64,000 nucleotides of DNA from contig NZ_CP049109.1 of NCBI RefSeq assembly GCF_011057975.1, forward strand, positions 124,001-188,000. Reading direction: 5' to 3'. Made by a program: the position numbers and the translations under genes. Position 1 is the first letter of the stretch. Each line of letters starts with the position of its first letter. A model generated the notes under the pieces. It was not told the origin of the DNA. It saw only the letters and a list, made by a program, of their open reading frames with translations, and did not search any database. The stretch comes from Sphingosinithalassobacter tenebrarum. GTDB taxonomy: Bacteria; Pseudomonadota; Alphaproteobacteria; Sphingomonadales; Sphingomonadaceae. Below are positions 28,714 through 38,105 of this stretch, piece after piece.

Positions 28714-29556
28714 TCAGGGGTTGCCGAATCCGACCGCGATGTAAACGGGAATGTCCTCGGCGACCTTGCCGTCGCGCATCGGCGGACGGACGCGATAGAG
28801 ATAGGCTGCGCGGCGCGCGGCATCGCCGAAGCCCGAGCCCTCGGGCGTTTCGCCTACCGATTCGCACCCCCGCACATGATTGTTCGCGCGCACATAGCAG
28901 CGCAGCAGGCCCCAGCCGGAAACGCCGGCCCGGCGCGCACGCCCGGGATAGAATTGGGCGAGTTGCGAGGGACGCGGCGGCCCGCGAACCCAATCGGCGC
29001 GGACGATCGCCTCGCCCGAACCGCTGCCGTTGCCGCTGTTTCCGGTCCCGCTTCCCGCGCCCGATGCGGTTCCGCTGCCGTTTCCCGCAACCCCGCGTCC
29101 GGTGGGCGAGCCCGGCGGCGACCCGGCCGGCAGCGTTGAGACCGGCAGGGGCGGGGCGGCAGGCGCGATCGAGCGATCCGGCATGGCGGGCTGCGCGACC
29201 TCCGCCATTGGCGCGGCGATCCGCCGCGGTTGCCGCGCGGTTCCCCCGGCCGCTCCCTCGGGCGCAGCGGCGGGCCGGGTTTCCGGGGGGCGCTGCGGCG
29301 GCGTTTCCGGCTGGATCGGCGGCGGCGCGGGCGGCGGCGCGACATCGAACATCACTGTCTTCACGGCTTCGATCGCGTGCCCGGCCCGCCGCATCGGCTG
29401 CGCGCCGAGCACCAACAGCGCAACCACCAATGCCAGGGAAATCAGCAGGGCACTCGCCCGCTGGTCGATCCGGCCGGAATGATAGCGTGTCGCGGGCGGC
29501 ATGGCCGGCATTAACGCCCGGAACAGCCGGAAAGGCAATGGCCCCGATCGTGCCAT
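28714..29556 (-). CDS. TonB-family periplasmic protein
   Basis: The 280-residue protein has one membrane anchor (about residues 33-52), a long Pro/Ala-rich stretch and then a Gly/Ser/Asn low-complexity region (about residues 150-185), and a C-terminal domain resembling TonB C domains (YPGRARRAGVSGWGLLRCYV). No ExbB/ExbD genes are nearby, and whether it energises outer-membrane receptors is unknown. Two internal ATGs could also serve as start. It lies 18 bases beyond the nitronate monooxygenase gene on the same strand. Confidence 0.7.
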   Translation of the reverse strand: MARSGPLPFRLFRALMPAMPPATRYHSGRIDQRASALLISLALVVALLVLGAQPMRRAGHAIEAVKTVMFDVAPPPAPPPIQPETPPQRPPETRPAAAPEGAAGGTARQPRRIAAPMAEVAQPAMPDRSIAPAAPPLPVSTLPAGSPPGSPTGRGVAGNGSGTASGAGSGTGNSGNGSGSGEAIVRADWVRGPPRPSQLAQFYPGRARRAGVSGWGLLRCYVRANNHVRGCESVGETPEGSGFGDAARRAAYLYRVRPPMRDGKVAEDIPVYIAVGFGNP

Positions 29557-29574
29557 TCGTTCCAGCAGGGCAGT

Positions 29575-30606
29575 TCAGGCAGCGCGCTTCTCCAGCGCGG
29601 CAGTCGCTTCGGCCATCAACGTCGCGATGATGTCGGCGACCGGCTCTTCCTTGGTCACCATGCCGACCGACTGGCCCGCCATCACGCTGCCATGCTCGAT
29701 ATCGCCGTCGATCACCGCGCGGCGCAGCGCGCCTGCCCAATAATGTTCGATTTCCAGCTGCGCCTCCGCCATCGCGACGGTACCTTCGTCGAGCGACTGC
29801 GCGACTTCGCGCTGCTTGGCGGTGAACAGCTCGCTCGATGCGTTCTTGAGCGCGCGCACCGGGATCACCGGCAGCCGCGGATCGATCTGGACGCTGGCAA
29901 TCGCATCGCGCGCCGAAGCGCGGATGAAGGCGCGCTTGAAATTCTCATGCGCGATGCTCTCGGTCGCACACACGAAACGCGTGCCGAGCTGAACCCCCGC
30001 CGCGCCCATGTCGAGATAGCCTGCGATCGCTTCGCCGCGGCCGATGCCGCCCGCCACGAATACCGGCACCTGTTCGGCGACGACCGGGAGGATTTCCTGC
30101 GCCAGCACGCTCGTTGAAACCGGGCCGATATGGCCGCCCGCTTCATTGCCTTCGACCACCAGCGCGTCAACGCCCGAGCGAATCAGCTTCTTGGCGAGGC
30201 TGAGCGCGGGGGCGAAGCAGATCAGTTTGGCGCCGATGCCCTTGATCGCGTCGAGGCTGCCCGCCGGGGGAAGCCCGCCCGCGAGTACGACATGACCGAC
30301 GCCATGCTTGCCGCAGATCGCGATCAGCTCCTGCAATTGCGGGTGCATGGTGATCAAATTGACGCCGAAAGGCTTGTCGGTGAGCGCCCGGGTGCCCGCG
30401 ATTTCGGCGTCGAGCAGTTCGGGAGTCATCGCGCCGCATGCGATCACGCCGAATCCCCCGGCATTGGAAATCGCCGCGACGAGATTGCGTTCGCTGACCC
30501 AGGACATCGCGCCGCCCAGAATCGCGACGTCGGTTCCCAGGAATTCGCAGCCGCGCGCCATGCGACGGGCCAGGCGCTCGGCGCCGGATGAGCTCTGATC
30601 GGTCAT
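29575..30606 (-). CDS. nitronate monooxygenase family flavoprotein
   Basis: The 343-residue TIM-barrel protein has the NMO/FabK-like FMN motifs: GGAMSWVSERNLVAAISNAGG, VEGNEAGGHIG, and VFVAGGIGRGEAIAGYLDMGA. Members oxidise nitronates or reduce enoyl groups; a short-chain acyl substrate cannot be excluded, so the name is generic. It follows tRNA-Leu on the same strand and leads into the TonB-family gene. Confidence 0.9.
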   Translation of the reverse strand: MTDQSSSGAERLARRMARGCEFLGTDVAILGGAMSWVSERNLVAAISNAGGFGVIACGAMTPELLDAEIAGTRALTDKPFGVNLITMHPQLQELIAICGKHGVGHVVLAGGLPPAGSLDAIKGIGAKLICFAPALSLAKKLIRSGVDALVVEGNEAGGHIGPVSTSVLAQEILPVVAEQVPVFVAGGIGRGEAIAGYLDMGAAGVQLGTRFVCATESIAHENFKRAFIRASARDAIASVQIDPRLPVIPVRALKNASSELFTAKQREVAQSLDEGTVAMAEAQLEIEHYWAGALRRAVIDGDIEHGSVMAGQSVGMVTKEEPVADIIATLMAEATAALEKRAA

Positions 30607-30688
30607 CCTCTGCCACTAGCGCCGCGATTCGAGCACGGCAACGGGCCTCCGCTTCCGCGGATGTTATTGCTTGCCCGATTGTCTGAAT

Positions 30689-30775
30689 TGGTGCGGTCGA
30701 GAAGACTCGAACTTCCACGGCCTTTCGGCCACAACGACCTCAACGTTGCGCGTCTACCAGTTCCGCCACGACCGC
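30689..30775 (-). tRNA. tRNA-Leu (anticodon GAG)
   Basis: The 87-base sequence on the minus strand folds as a class II tRNA. The acceptor stem GCGGTCG pairs with CGACCGC, the anticodon stem CAACG/CGTTG holds loop TTGAGGT with anticodon GAG, there is a long variable arm (GGCCGAAAGGCC), and the T-loop is TTCGAGT. The discriminator is A, and the 3' CCA is encoded in the DNA. Confidence 0.96.
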
Positions 30776-30905
30776 ACTTGAAACATCCGCCGGACAAAGC
30801 CTCCGGCGGCTGGCAGGCGCAGGCCCCTAGCAAAGCGAAGGGGTGCTGGCAATGCCCGGAAATTCACTTTCCGGCAGCGGCCGATTCCGGCAAAGCCGCG
30901 CCGCC

Positions 30906-32264
30906 ATGCCGCATGCCACGCCCATCCTTGCCGAGACGCGCCGAATCCTCGCGCTTGCATGGCCGGTGATGATCACCAGTCTGAACTGGAACATCATGCA
31001 GATCACCGATGTGGCACTGCTCGGCCTGATCGGGCCGGGAGAAGTCGCGGCGCTGGGCGCCAGCCGCGCGCTGACGCTGGTACTGGTGGTGCTTGCGATC
31101 GGCGCGATGAGCGGCGTGCTGGTATATGCGTCCCGCGCCGACGGCGCCGGGGATACTGCCGGTACCGGGCGAGTCTATCACCAGGCGCTGGCGCTCGGCC
31201 TCGCACTGGGGCTGGCATTCGGCGCGCTGCTCTGGCTGTTCGCGCATCCGTTGCTGCTGCTGATCGGCGTCGCGCCCGAAACCGCACCGCGCGGTGCGGC
31301 CGTCGTCCGGGCGATCGCAATCGCCTTTCCCTTTCAGCTTCCCCTGATCGCGATCAGCTTTTTCCTGGAAGGGTTGAGCCATCCGCGCCGGGTGATGGCG
31401 ATCAACATGGCGATGCTCCCGCTCAACGGCCTGCTGACCTGGGCGCTTTCGGGCGGGCATCTCGGCCTGCCGATGCTGGGCGCGGTCGGTGCCGCGCTGG
31501 GCACGGCACTGTCCGCGATCGCGGGCGTGGCCGGGCTGCTGGTCGCCGCCTGGTATCTGCCCGATGCGCATGAACGCGGAATCCGGGCATGGCGGCGGAT
31601 CGCGACCGGCGAGACGCTGCGCGGAGCAGTCGCCCTGTTCCGATTCGGCATTGCCCCGGCAATTGCCTCGGGGCTGGAGATTCTGGGCTTCGCGATCCTG
31701 ATCGCGCTGTCGACGCAGCTTGGAACCGCGACTGCCCACGCCTTCCAGATCGTGTTTTCGGTGCACAACCTCACCTTCGCGCTCGCGCTCGGCTTCGGAT
31801 CGGCCGCGGGCGTGCGAGTGGGCAATGCGATCGGCGAAGGGCGGCGCGAAACGGTGACGGTGCGCACCGGCATCGCCGCCGGGCTGACCGTGCTCGTAAC
31901 CGGCGGGTTCGCGCTGTTCCTGGTCCTGTTCGGAGGCACGGTGGTCTCGCTCTTTCCGGCGATCGACCCGGTGCATCGAATCGCCGCGACCATATTGGCG
32001 CTATGGGCGCCGTTCATCCTGTTCGACGGAGTGCAGCTGGTGTTCGTCTATGCGCTGCGCTCGCTGGGGGATCAGGTGATTGCCGGGATCAACAGCACCA
32101 TTGCCTTTTTCGGCATCACCGGCCTGCTCGGCCTCACGCTGGTCCATGCCGGATGGGGTCCCCCCGCGCTGGCGCAGGCATCGGGCGCGGGCATGGTCGC
32201 GTCGGCGCTGCTCAACAGCGGCCGGTTTGCCTGGATCAGTTGGCGAGCTCGCCCACGAAGCTGA
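30906..32264 (+). CDS. MATE family efflux transporter
   Basis: The 452-residue product has twelve predicted membrane segments and MATE features, such as [22 protein letters not shown] at the start and the repeat in the second half ([19 protein letters not shown]). It likely exports cationic compounds using a Na+ or H+ gradient. The start is uncertain: ATG 30906 gives the family's usual N terminus, while ATG 30852 has a GAAGGGG site and adds 18 residues. Its end overlaps the convergent DUF3426 gene by 29 bases. Confidence 0.9.
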   Translation: MPHATPILAETRRILALAWPVMITSLNWNIMQITDVALLGLIGPGEVAALGASRALTLVLVVLAIGAMSGVLVYASRADGAGDTAGTGRVYHQALALGLALGLAFGALLWLFAHPLLLLIGVAPETAPRGAAVVRAIAIAFPFQLPLIAISFFLEGLSHPRRVMAINMAMLPLNGLLTWALSGGHLGLPMLGAVGAALGTALSAIAGVAGLLVAAWYLPDAHERGIRAWRRIATGETLRGAVALFRFGIAPAIASGLEILGFAILIALSTQLGTATAHAFQIVFSVHNLTFALALGFGSAAGVRVGNAIGEGRRETVTVRTGIAAGLTVLVTGGFALFLVLFGGTVVSLFPAIDPVHRIAATILALWAPFILFDGVQLVFVYALRSLGDQVIAGINSTIAFFGITGLLGLTLVHAGWGPPALAQASGAGMVASALLNSGRFAWISWRARPRS

Positions 32265-32958
32265 GCTGCACCACGCGCGCGGTATCGGGCATGTCGACCT
32301 GCGCGCTGTTGAACGCAATCGCCGCCTGCGGTTCGAGCGTACGCTGCTCGGGCGTCACGCGCCAGCTCTTGAGCGGCCGGTCATTGCCGTCGCGCAGTTC
32401 GATGCGGATATCGGGCACACGCTGCGGCGCGCCGGTCGGATTGACGACATTGCCGGACACAGCGAACAATTCGCTGCCCGTCGGCAGGGTCCGCCGCTCG
32501 ACATTCTTGTCGGTGAAGCGCAGCGGCGTTTCGGCCGGGCCCATCGCCAACCCGAGCTGCGCGGCAATCCCCGGTGCGCCCGAATAGAGAATGGCGCCGG
32601 TACCCAGAAGCATCGAAAAGCCCGCTACGAACGCCGCCGCCGTCCAGCGCTTCGCCGGATTGCGGCGCGGCTTGCGCGGGGGCTCGGCAAAGGGATCGTA
32701 ACCCGGTTCAGCCGCGGCGGAGCCCGCCATGCCGGCGCTTTCCTTGCGGGAGGTGCGCCGCGGCGGGGTTTCGGGATCGGCCCGGGGCGTTTCTGTCTCG
32801 GCGGGACGCGGCGCGGCGCGAGTCGACGCGTCGGCGACGAGCGGCGCCTGAAACCAGCTGTGCTTGCAGCTTGCGCAGCGCACAGTGCGCCCTTCGGCGC
32901 CGATCGCGCTGTCCGGCACCAGATATCGGGTGCGACATTGGCTACATTCGAGAATCAT
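32236..32958 (-). CDS. zinc-ribbon DUF3426 membrane protein
   Basis: The 240-residue protein starts with an MJ0042-type zinc finger ([16 protein letters not shown] ... CASCKHSWF), then a charged Pro-rich linker, one membrane helix (about residues 112-133) and a beta-rich C-terminal domain of DUF3426 type ([21 protein letters not shown]). The role is unknown. It is divergent from ftsE, as is often seen in alphaproteobacteria, with 174 bases between them. The ATG at 32958 directly precedes the zinc finger. Confidence 0.85.
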   Translation of the reverse strand: MILECSQCRTRYLVPDSAIGAEGRTVRCASCKHSWFQAPLVADASTRAAPRPAETETPRADPETPPRRTSRKESAGMAGSAAAEPGYDPFAEPPRKPRRNPAKRWTAAAFVAGFSMLLGTGAILYSGAPGIAAQLGLAMGPAETPLRFTDKNVERRTLPTGSELFAVSGNVVNPTGAPQRVPDIRIELRDGNDRPLKSWRVTPEQRTLEPQAAIAFNSAQVDMPDTARVVQLSFVGELAN

Positions 32959-33132
32959 GGGCCCGCCGTTACTTGCACTCCGGCCGCCGCCCCGTGGCCG
33001 TGGAACGATTCTAGCCCCCATCCACGGGTTCAGGCAAGTGTTACAATATGGGGTAAATGCCTGCGTTGCGCGGCGGCGGTGGCTGTGCGATGGCAGGCGC
33101 TCGGGCAAGTGTGGAGCGGCCGGGCGCCTGAA

Positions 33133-33837
33133 ATGGCCAATATCGTGCAATTCGAGAATGTCGGACTGCGTTATGGCACCGGCCCGGAAACGCTTTCCGA
33201 CATCAGCTTCACGCTGCGGTCGGGCGCGTTTTATTTCGTTACCGGCGCGTCGGGCGCGGGCAAGACGAGCCTTCTCAAGCTGTTATACCTCAACCAGCGC
33301 CCCACGCGCGGTGTCGTGCGCTTGTTCGGCGAAGATACGGTAACGCTGCCGCGCAAGCGGCTGCCCGGCTTTCGGCGCCGGATCGGCGTGGTGTTTCAGG
33401 ATTTCCGGCTCGTCCCGCACCTGTCGAGCTATGACAATATCGCGCTGCCGCTTCGCGTCGCGGGGATTCCCGAAAACGATATCGAAGCGCCGGTGCGCGA
33501 AATGCTCGCCTGGGTGGGGCTTACCGATCGCGGCAAGGCCAAGCCGCTGACGCTTTCCGGGGGCGAGCAGCAGCGCGTCGCCATCGCGCGCGCCGTGATC
33601 GGGCGCCCCGAAATCCTGGTCGCCGACGAACCGACCGGCAATGTCGATCCCGACATGGCCGAACGGCTGCTGCACCTGTTCGATTCGCTCAATCGCCTCG
33701 GCACCACCGTGGTCGTCGCGACGCATGACTTCCATCTGCTCAACCGGATTCCGACCGCGCACATGATGCGCCTCGACAAGGGGCGGATTCACGACCCGAC
33801 CGGCGCGCTGCGCCATCCGGCGGGGTCGAACGAATGA
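33133..33837 (+). CDS. ftsE: cell division ATP-binding protein FtsE
   Basis: The 234-residue ABC ATPase works with FtsX at the division site to activate murein hydrolases through EnvC-like proteins. It has Walker A GASGAGKT (residues 38-45), signature LSGGEQQR, and Walker [13 protein letters not shown]. The ATG at 33133 gives the standard N terminus. Its stop overlaps the ftsX start (ATGA). It leads a tight unit ftsE-ftsX-ydcF-plsC. Confidence 0.95.
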   Translation: MANIVQFENVGLRYGTGPETLSDISFTLRSGAFYFVTGASGAGKTSLLKLLYLNQRPTRGVVRLFGEDTVTLPRKRLPGFRRRIGVVFQDFRLVPHLSSYDNIALPLRVAGIPENDIEAPVREMLAWVGLTDRGKAKPLTLSGGEQQRVAIARAVIGRPEILVADEPTGNVDPDMAERLLHLFDSLNRLGTTVVVATHDFHLLNRIPTAHMMRLDKGRIHDPTGALRHPAGSNE

Positions 33838-34727
33838 AGTTCAGCATCAATCCAGCCGGGCCCGAACGCCGCCTGCTCGATCGCAGCCGCCGGACGCGCG
33901 CGATGAGCTGGATCATGGCGATCATGCTGTTCCTGACCGTGCTGGCCGGCGCGCTGGGGCTGGGCATGTTCGCCGCGCGCGGATCGCTCGACCGCCAGCT
34001 TGCCGGGCGTCTGACGGTGCAGATCGTCGAGCCCGACGAAGCTGCGCGCGACCGCGACACCCGCGCGATGGCCGATGCGTTCCGCAAGCTTCCCGCGGTC
34101 AAGCGCGTCGAAGTGGTCGATCGCGAGCGGCTGGCCGAACTGGTCCGCCCCTGGCTCGGCGATGCGGGGCTCGACCCCGATCTGCCGATGCCCGCGATGA
34201 TCGATGTCGATCTGTCCGACGCGAGCGACGCGGCGGTCTCGCGCGTCGAAAGCGCCGCACGCGAAATCTATGCCGAAGCCCGCGTCGATCGCCACGCGCA
34301 ATGGCTATCGCCGATCCGCGGGTTCATGACGACGCTGAGCTGGCTGGCGATCGGGCTCGTCCTGCTGATGGCGAGCGCGACGGCGGCGGTGGTGCTGCTC
34401 GTCGCGCGATCGGGGCTCGACACGCATCGCGACACGATCGAAGTGCTCCATATGCTGGGCGCCACCGATCTGCAGGTCGCGCGCCTGTTTCAACGGCGCA
34501 TCGCGTTCGACACGTTGCTCGGCGGACTGGTCGGCACCGGGCTGGCGATGGCGCTTGTCGCCTTTCTCCAGTCGCGGCTCGGCATGCTCGGTTCGGAAAT
34601 GCTCAGCGGCGTGGCGCTGCATCAGCGCGACTGGTTCCTGCTGCTGATCCTGCCGATCCTCTTTGCGCTGATGGCGACCTTTGCCGCCCGCGTCGCGGTG
34701 CTCGGCGCCCTGCGGCGGATCCTGTGA
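33834..34727 (+). CDS. ftsX: cell division protein FtsX
   Basis: The 297-residue permease-like protein has a first membrane segment (about residues 22-45), a periplasmic domain of about 120 residues that binds EnvC-type activators, and three further membrane segments typical of FtsX (IGLVLLMASATAAVVLLVAR, then two after residue 220). It contains the cytoplasmic LHMLGATDLQVARLFQRR coupling region. It starts at ATGA overlapping ftsE and ends at GTGA overlapping ydcF. Confidence 0.94.
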   Translation: MKFSINPAGPERRLLDRSRRTRAMSWIMAIMLFLTVLAGALGLGMFAARGSLDRQLAGRLTVQIVEPDEAARDRDTRAMADAFRKLPAVKRVEVVDRERLAELVRPWLGDAGLDPDLPMPAMIDVDLSDASDAAVSRVESAAREIYAEARVDRHAQWLSPIRGFMTTLSWLAIGLVLLMASATAAVVLLVARSGLDTHRDTIEVLHMLGATDLQVARLFQRRIAFDTLLGGLVGTGLAMALVAFLQSRLGMLGSEMLSGVALHQRDWFLLLILPILFALMATFAARVAVLGALRRIL

Positions 34728-35257
34728 TCTGGCGCGGCGCGGCGCTGGCCGTTCTTTTCTGGGTGCTGGGCTTCGCGGTCTTCATGATGTCGCTCGGCCA
34801 GCCGCTCGAAGCGCGCACCACCGATGCCATCGTGGTGCTCACCGGCGGGCCGGGGCGGATCGATCGCGGCATCGCGCTGCTCGAGGAAAAGGCCGCCCGG
34901 CGCATGCTGATCAGCGGCGTAGACCCCGATGTCCGCCCGGGCGAGCTCGCCGCCGAATATCAGGCCGATCGCGCACTGTTCGATTGCTGCATCGATCTGG
35001 GCCAGGAAGCAGTCGACACCCGGTCCAACGCCGACGAGGCCGCGGCATGGGTGCGCGGCCACGGCTATGCCTCGGTACGGCTGGTGACATCCGACTGGCA
35101 CATGCCGCGCGCGCATCTCGAACTGGCGCATGCGCTGGGCAACGACATCGAGCTGCTCGGCGATCCGGTACCCACGCGGCCGCGGCTTCGCACGCTGTTC
35201 GCCGAATATCACAAATATCTGATCCGCCGCGCCGCGCTGCTCATCAGATTCGACTGA
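34724..35257 (+). CDS. YdcF family (DUF218) membrane protein
   Basis: The 177-residue protein has an N-terminal membrane helix and a DUF218 domain with AIVVLTGGPGRI, EAVDTRSNADEAA and TSDWHMPRA, the conserved blocks of the SanA/YdcF/ElyC group linked to envelope and murein precursor metabolism. The GTG start overlaps the ftsX stop as GTGA. Its place between ftsX and plsC suggests an envelope role. Confidence 0.88.
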   Translation: MIWRGAALAVLFWVLGFAVFMMSLGQPLEARTTDAIVVLTGGPGRIDRGIALLEEKAARRMLISGVDPDVRPGELAAEYQADRALFDCCIDLGQEAVDTRSNADEAAAWVRGHGYASVRLVTSDWHMPRAHLELAHALGNDIELLGDPVPTRPRLRTLFAEYHKYLIRRAALLIRFD

Positions 35258-35269
35258 GCGGGAACGGGA

Positions 35270-35977
35270 ATGAACCATCTTCGCACGCTGATCTTCCAGA
35301 TCTTCTTTTTCGGCATTTCGGTGCCGATGGTGCTGCTCGCGCCGCCGGTCGCGCTGCTCGGTCCGCGGCCGCTGCGCCGGTACGGCAATGCCTGGCTCAA
35401 CATGCTGCGCTGGTCGGCTCGGCATATCGCGGGAATCAGGACGCAAATCGAAGGGACGGTCCCCAAAGGGCCGGTATTGTTCGCCGCCAAGCACCAGTCG
35501 ATCTTCGAACCGCTCGAACTCGCCCGGCTGATCGATGCCCCCGCAGTGGTGATGAAGAAGGAGCTGACGCGGATTCCCATCTGGGGCTGGTGCGCGCGCC
35601 GCTATGGCGTCATCGCAGTCGACCGCAAGGCCTCGGCTTCGGCGCTGCGCGGTATGATGCGCGAGGCGCAGGAAGCGCTCAAGGGCGGCCGATCGGTGAT
35701 GATTTTCCCCGAAGGCACTCGCGTCGCGCCGGGCGAGTCTCCGCGCCTGCAATCGGGCTTTGCCGGGCTTTATCGCATGCTCAACCTGCCGGTGGTGCCG
35801 GTGGCGGTGGAAAGCGGCCATGTCTGGCCCAAAAAGGGGCCGATGCGTCCGGGCACCGTCACGCTGCGCTTCGGCGAACCGATCGCGCCCGGCCTGCCCC
35901 GGCCCGAGATCGAGGCACGGGTGCATGCCGAGATCAACGCGCTGGAAACCGAAGCGGCGGACGCCCGCCTGCCCTGA
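35270..35977 (+). CDS. plsC: 1-acyl-sn-glycerol-3-phosphate acyltransferase
   Basis: PlsC adds the second acyl chain in phospholipid synthesis. The 235-residue protein has an N-terminal membrane segment and the acyltransferase motifs: block I KHQSIFE (His with Glu where Asp is more usual), block III FPEGTR, and block IV LPVVPVAVESG. The Glu variant of block I is a conservative change. GGAACGGGA precedes the ATG. Last gene of the ftsEX unit; convergent with tyrC. Confidence 0.91.
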   Translation: MNHLRTLIFQIFFFGISVPMVLLAPPVALLGPRPLRRYGNAWLNMLRWSARHIAGIRTQIEGTVPKGPVLFAAKHQSIFEPLELARLIDAPAVVMKKELTRIPIWGWCARRYGVIAVDRKASASALRGMMREAQEALKGGRSVMIFPEGTRVAPGESPRLQSGFAGLYRMLNLPVVPVAVESGHVWPKKGPMRPGTVTLRFGEPIAPGLPRPEIEARVHAEINALETEAADARLP

Positions 35978-35995
35978 ACCGGGCCGCAGCGCCGG

Positions 35996-36931
35996 CTATT
36001 CGTCGTGCGAGCGCCCGAAATCGGGGCGCGCATCGTCCTGCCCCTCTTCGAGGATGCTCCGCCGGATCGCGCGGGTGCGCGTGAACAGATCGAACAATTC
36101 GTCGCCCTTGCCCCAGCGGATCGCGCGCTGCAGCGCCGACAGATCCTCCGAAAAGCGCTGAAGCATGTCGAGCACAGCTTCCTTGTTCGAAAGGAACACG
36201 TCGCGCCACATCGTCGGATCGGACGCGGCGATGCGGGTGAAATCGCGAAAGCCGCCCGCCGAATATTTGATCACTTCGCTGCGCGTCACTTCCTCGAGAT
36301 CGGACGCGGTGCCGACGATGGTATAGGCGATGAGATGCGGCAGATGGCTGGTCACCGCGAGCACGCGATCGTGATGGTCGGGCGCCATCATCTCGACTTC
36401 GGCGCCCAGCGCGCGCCAGAATTCGCAAACCCGCTCCACCGCGAGCGAATCGGCGCCTTCGGGCGGCGTGACGATGCACCAGCGATTCTGGAAGAGCGTG
36501 GCGAAGCCCGCCTCCGGCCCGCTATTCTCGGTGCCCGCCACCGGATGCGCGGGAATCACCTTCGCGCCGGGAAGCGCCGCCATCAGTTCGGCAGCGACGC
36601 TTTCCTTGCACGATCCGACATCGCTTACCACTGCGTCGGCGGGCAGATCGGCCGCGATTTCCGCCGCAGCCGCGCCCATCGCGCCCACCGGCACGCAGAA
36701 GATGACGAAATCGGCATCGGTCACCGCCGCGCCCGCGCTGTCGGCGATATCGCCGCACAGTCCGATCGCCTGAGCCGTCGCGCGCACGTCCGGGTTCGCA
36801 TCATAACCGGTCACCACGACATCGGGCATATATTTGCCCACCGCCCGCGCGATCGACGATCCGATCAGGCCCAGGCCGATGATGGTGACTCGCGAAAAGC
36901 CTGTCCCGAGCGAAGTCGAGGGAGGAAGCAT
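35996..36931 (-). CDS. tyrC: prephenate/arogenate (cyclohexadienyl) dehydrogenase
   Basis: This NAD(P)-dependent enzyme makes 4-hydroxyphenylpyruvate or tyrosine. The 311-residue product has the Rossmann motif VTIIGLGLIGSS, the catalytic His segment IPAHPVAGTENSG, and the helical dimer domain with TSHLPHLIAYTIV. The ATG at 36931 shares one base with the hisC stop (TGATG). Codons 3-13 (PPSTSLGTGFS) are encoded by a copy of a dispersed genomic repeat, an oddity described separately. The gene is cotranscribed with hisC, whose product can act on aromatic amino acids. Confidence 0.92.
   Translation of the reverse strand: MLPPSTSLGTGFSRVTIIGLGLIGSSIARAVGKYMPDVVVTGYDANPDVRATAQAIGLCGDIADSAGAAVTDADFVIFCVPVGAMGAAAAEIAADLPADAVVSDVGSCKESVAAELMAALPGAKVIPAHPVAGTENSGPEAGFATLFQNRWCIVTPPEGADSLAVERVCEFWRALGAEVEMMAPDHHDRVLAVTSHLPHLIAYTIVGTASDLEEVTRSEVIKYSAGGFRDFTRIAASDPTMWRDVFLSNKEAVLDMLQRFSEDLSALQRAIRWGKGDELFDLFTRTRAIRRSILEEGQDDARPDFGRSHDE
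36899..36923. repeat. dispersed repeat copy inside tyrC N terminus
   Basis: The sequence GCCTGTCCCGAGCGAAGTCG and its end GAGGGA match a short dispersed motif I know from intergenic regions of sphingomonad genomes, in which it often forms one arm of an inverted repeat. Here only one arm is present and it is translated as the start of TyrC. The related intergenic copies in this window are at 57406-57424 and 60812-60901. Confidence 0.55.
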
Positions 36932-38025
36932 CAGCCGCCCACGATCTCGCGCAATGCATCGGCGATGCCGCGCATGTCTTCCTCGGTGCCGATGGTGATA
37001 CGCAGCCCGTTGGGCAGCCCCTGTCCGGGCAGCCAGCGGACGATATAGCCGCGCTCCATCAGCGCGTGATACGCCATCTCGGCGGTCACACGGCCTTCGA
37101 ACAGCACCAGCGAGAAATTGGCCTTGGACGGCACTGCGCGCAGCCCGGCATTGCCCATGCCCGCGATCTGGTCCTCGAACCAGGCGCGCCAAGTCGTATT
37201 ATGCTCGCGGCTTGCGACCACGAAATCCTGCGAATCGAGCGCGGCGATCGCGGCGCTCTGCCCGGCGGTCGTGACATTGAACGGCGCGCGGATGCGATGC
37301 AGCGCGTCGATGATCGGCGCCGAGGCATAGCCCCAGCCGATGCGTTCGGCGGCGAGCCCGTAGATCTTCGAGAAAGTGCGCGTCACCAGCACATTGGGCG
37401 CGTCGATGGCGAGCTCCATCCCGCCATCGTCCTCGCCGGCGTCGAGATATTCGGCATAGGCCTGATCGAGCACCAGCAACACGTCGCTCGGCAGTCCGGC
37501 GTGGAGCCGCATGACATCGGCGTGCGGCATGAAGGTGCCGGTGGGATTGTTGGGATTGGCGACGAACACCACGCGCGTCTTTTCGGTGACGCAGGCGAGC
37601 AGCGCGTCGATGTCGGTCGCATGGTCCTTGTCGGGCGCGATCACCGGCGTCGCGCCGACGCGCCGCGCGGCGATATCATAGACGGCGAAACCGTAGCGGA
37701 CATACAGAATCTCGTCGCCCGGCCCGGCATAGGCGCCGGCGGCCAGATGCAGGATCTCGTCCGATCCGGTGCCGTAGATCACACGGGCGGGATCGAGACC
37801 GTAGTGCGCGGCGATCTTTTCGCGCAGTTCGGCCGCCGCCGCATCGGGGTAGCGTTCGAGGCTGCGATGCGCCGTTTCGAACGCTTCGCGCGCCGCCTGC
37901 GGCGTGCCCAGCGGATTTTCGTTCGACGATAGCTTGGTCACCTTGGCCGCGCCGTCGACCGTCGAACGGCCGGGCACGTAAGGCGCGATGCCCATGATCC
38001 AGGGCTTGGGTTGCGGTGCAGTCAT
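36931..38025 (-). CDS. hisC: histidinol-phosphate aminotransferase
   Basis: The 364-residue PLP enzyme is class I/II HisC-type, with [12 protein letters not shown] at the N terminus, NPNNPTGTF, and the PLP lysine in [17 protein letters not shown]. It acts in histidine synthesis, and its overlap with tyrC suggests a second role in making tyrosine and phenylalanine, as known for HisC2 enzymes. The ATG at 38025 is the first start compatible with the family. No other his genes are in the window. Confidence 0.93.
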   Translation of the reverse strand: MTAPQPKPWIMGIAPYVPGRSTVDGAAKVTKLSSNENPLGTPQAAREAFETAHRSLERYPDAAAAELREKIAAHYGLDPARVIYGTGSDEILHLAAGAYAGPGDEILYVRYGFAVYDIAARRVGATPVIAPDKDHATDIDALLACVTEKTRVVFVANPNNPTGTFMPHADVMRLHAGLPSDVLLVLDQAYAEYLDAGEDDGGMELAIDAPNVLVTRTFSKIYGLAAERIGWGYASAPIIDALHRIRAPFNVTTAGQSAAIAALDSQDFVVASREHNTTWRAWFEDQIAGMGNAGLRAVPSKANFSLVLFEGRVTAEMAYHALMERGYIVRWLPGQGLPNGLRITIGTEEDMRGIADALREIVGG

Positions 38026-38105
38026 GCGCGGCGGCTTGGCCGAACGCTTACCGGATAGCAAGGTCCCGGCGTTATTGCGCCGCTTCGAGGGGATCGAGAG
38101 GGGCA

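Noticed and set aside
30660..30910. Possible integration site at tRNA-Leu
   Set aside because: There is no integrase, no duplicated tRNA end and no change in base composition beside it.
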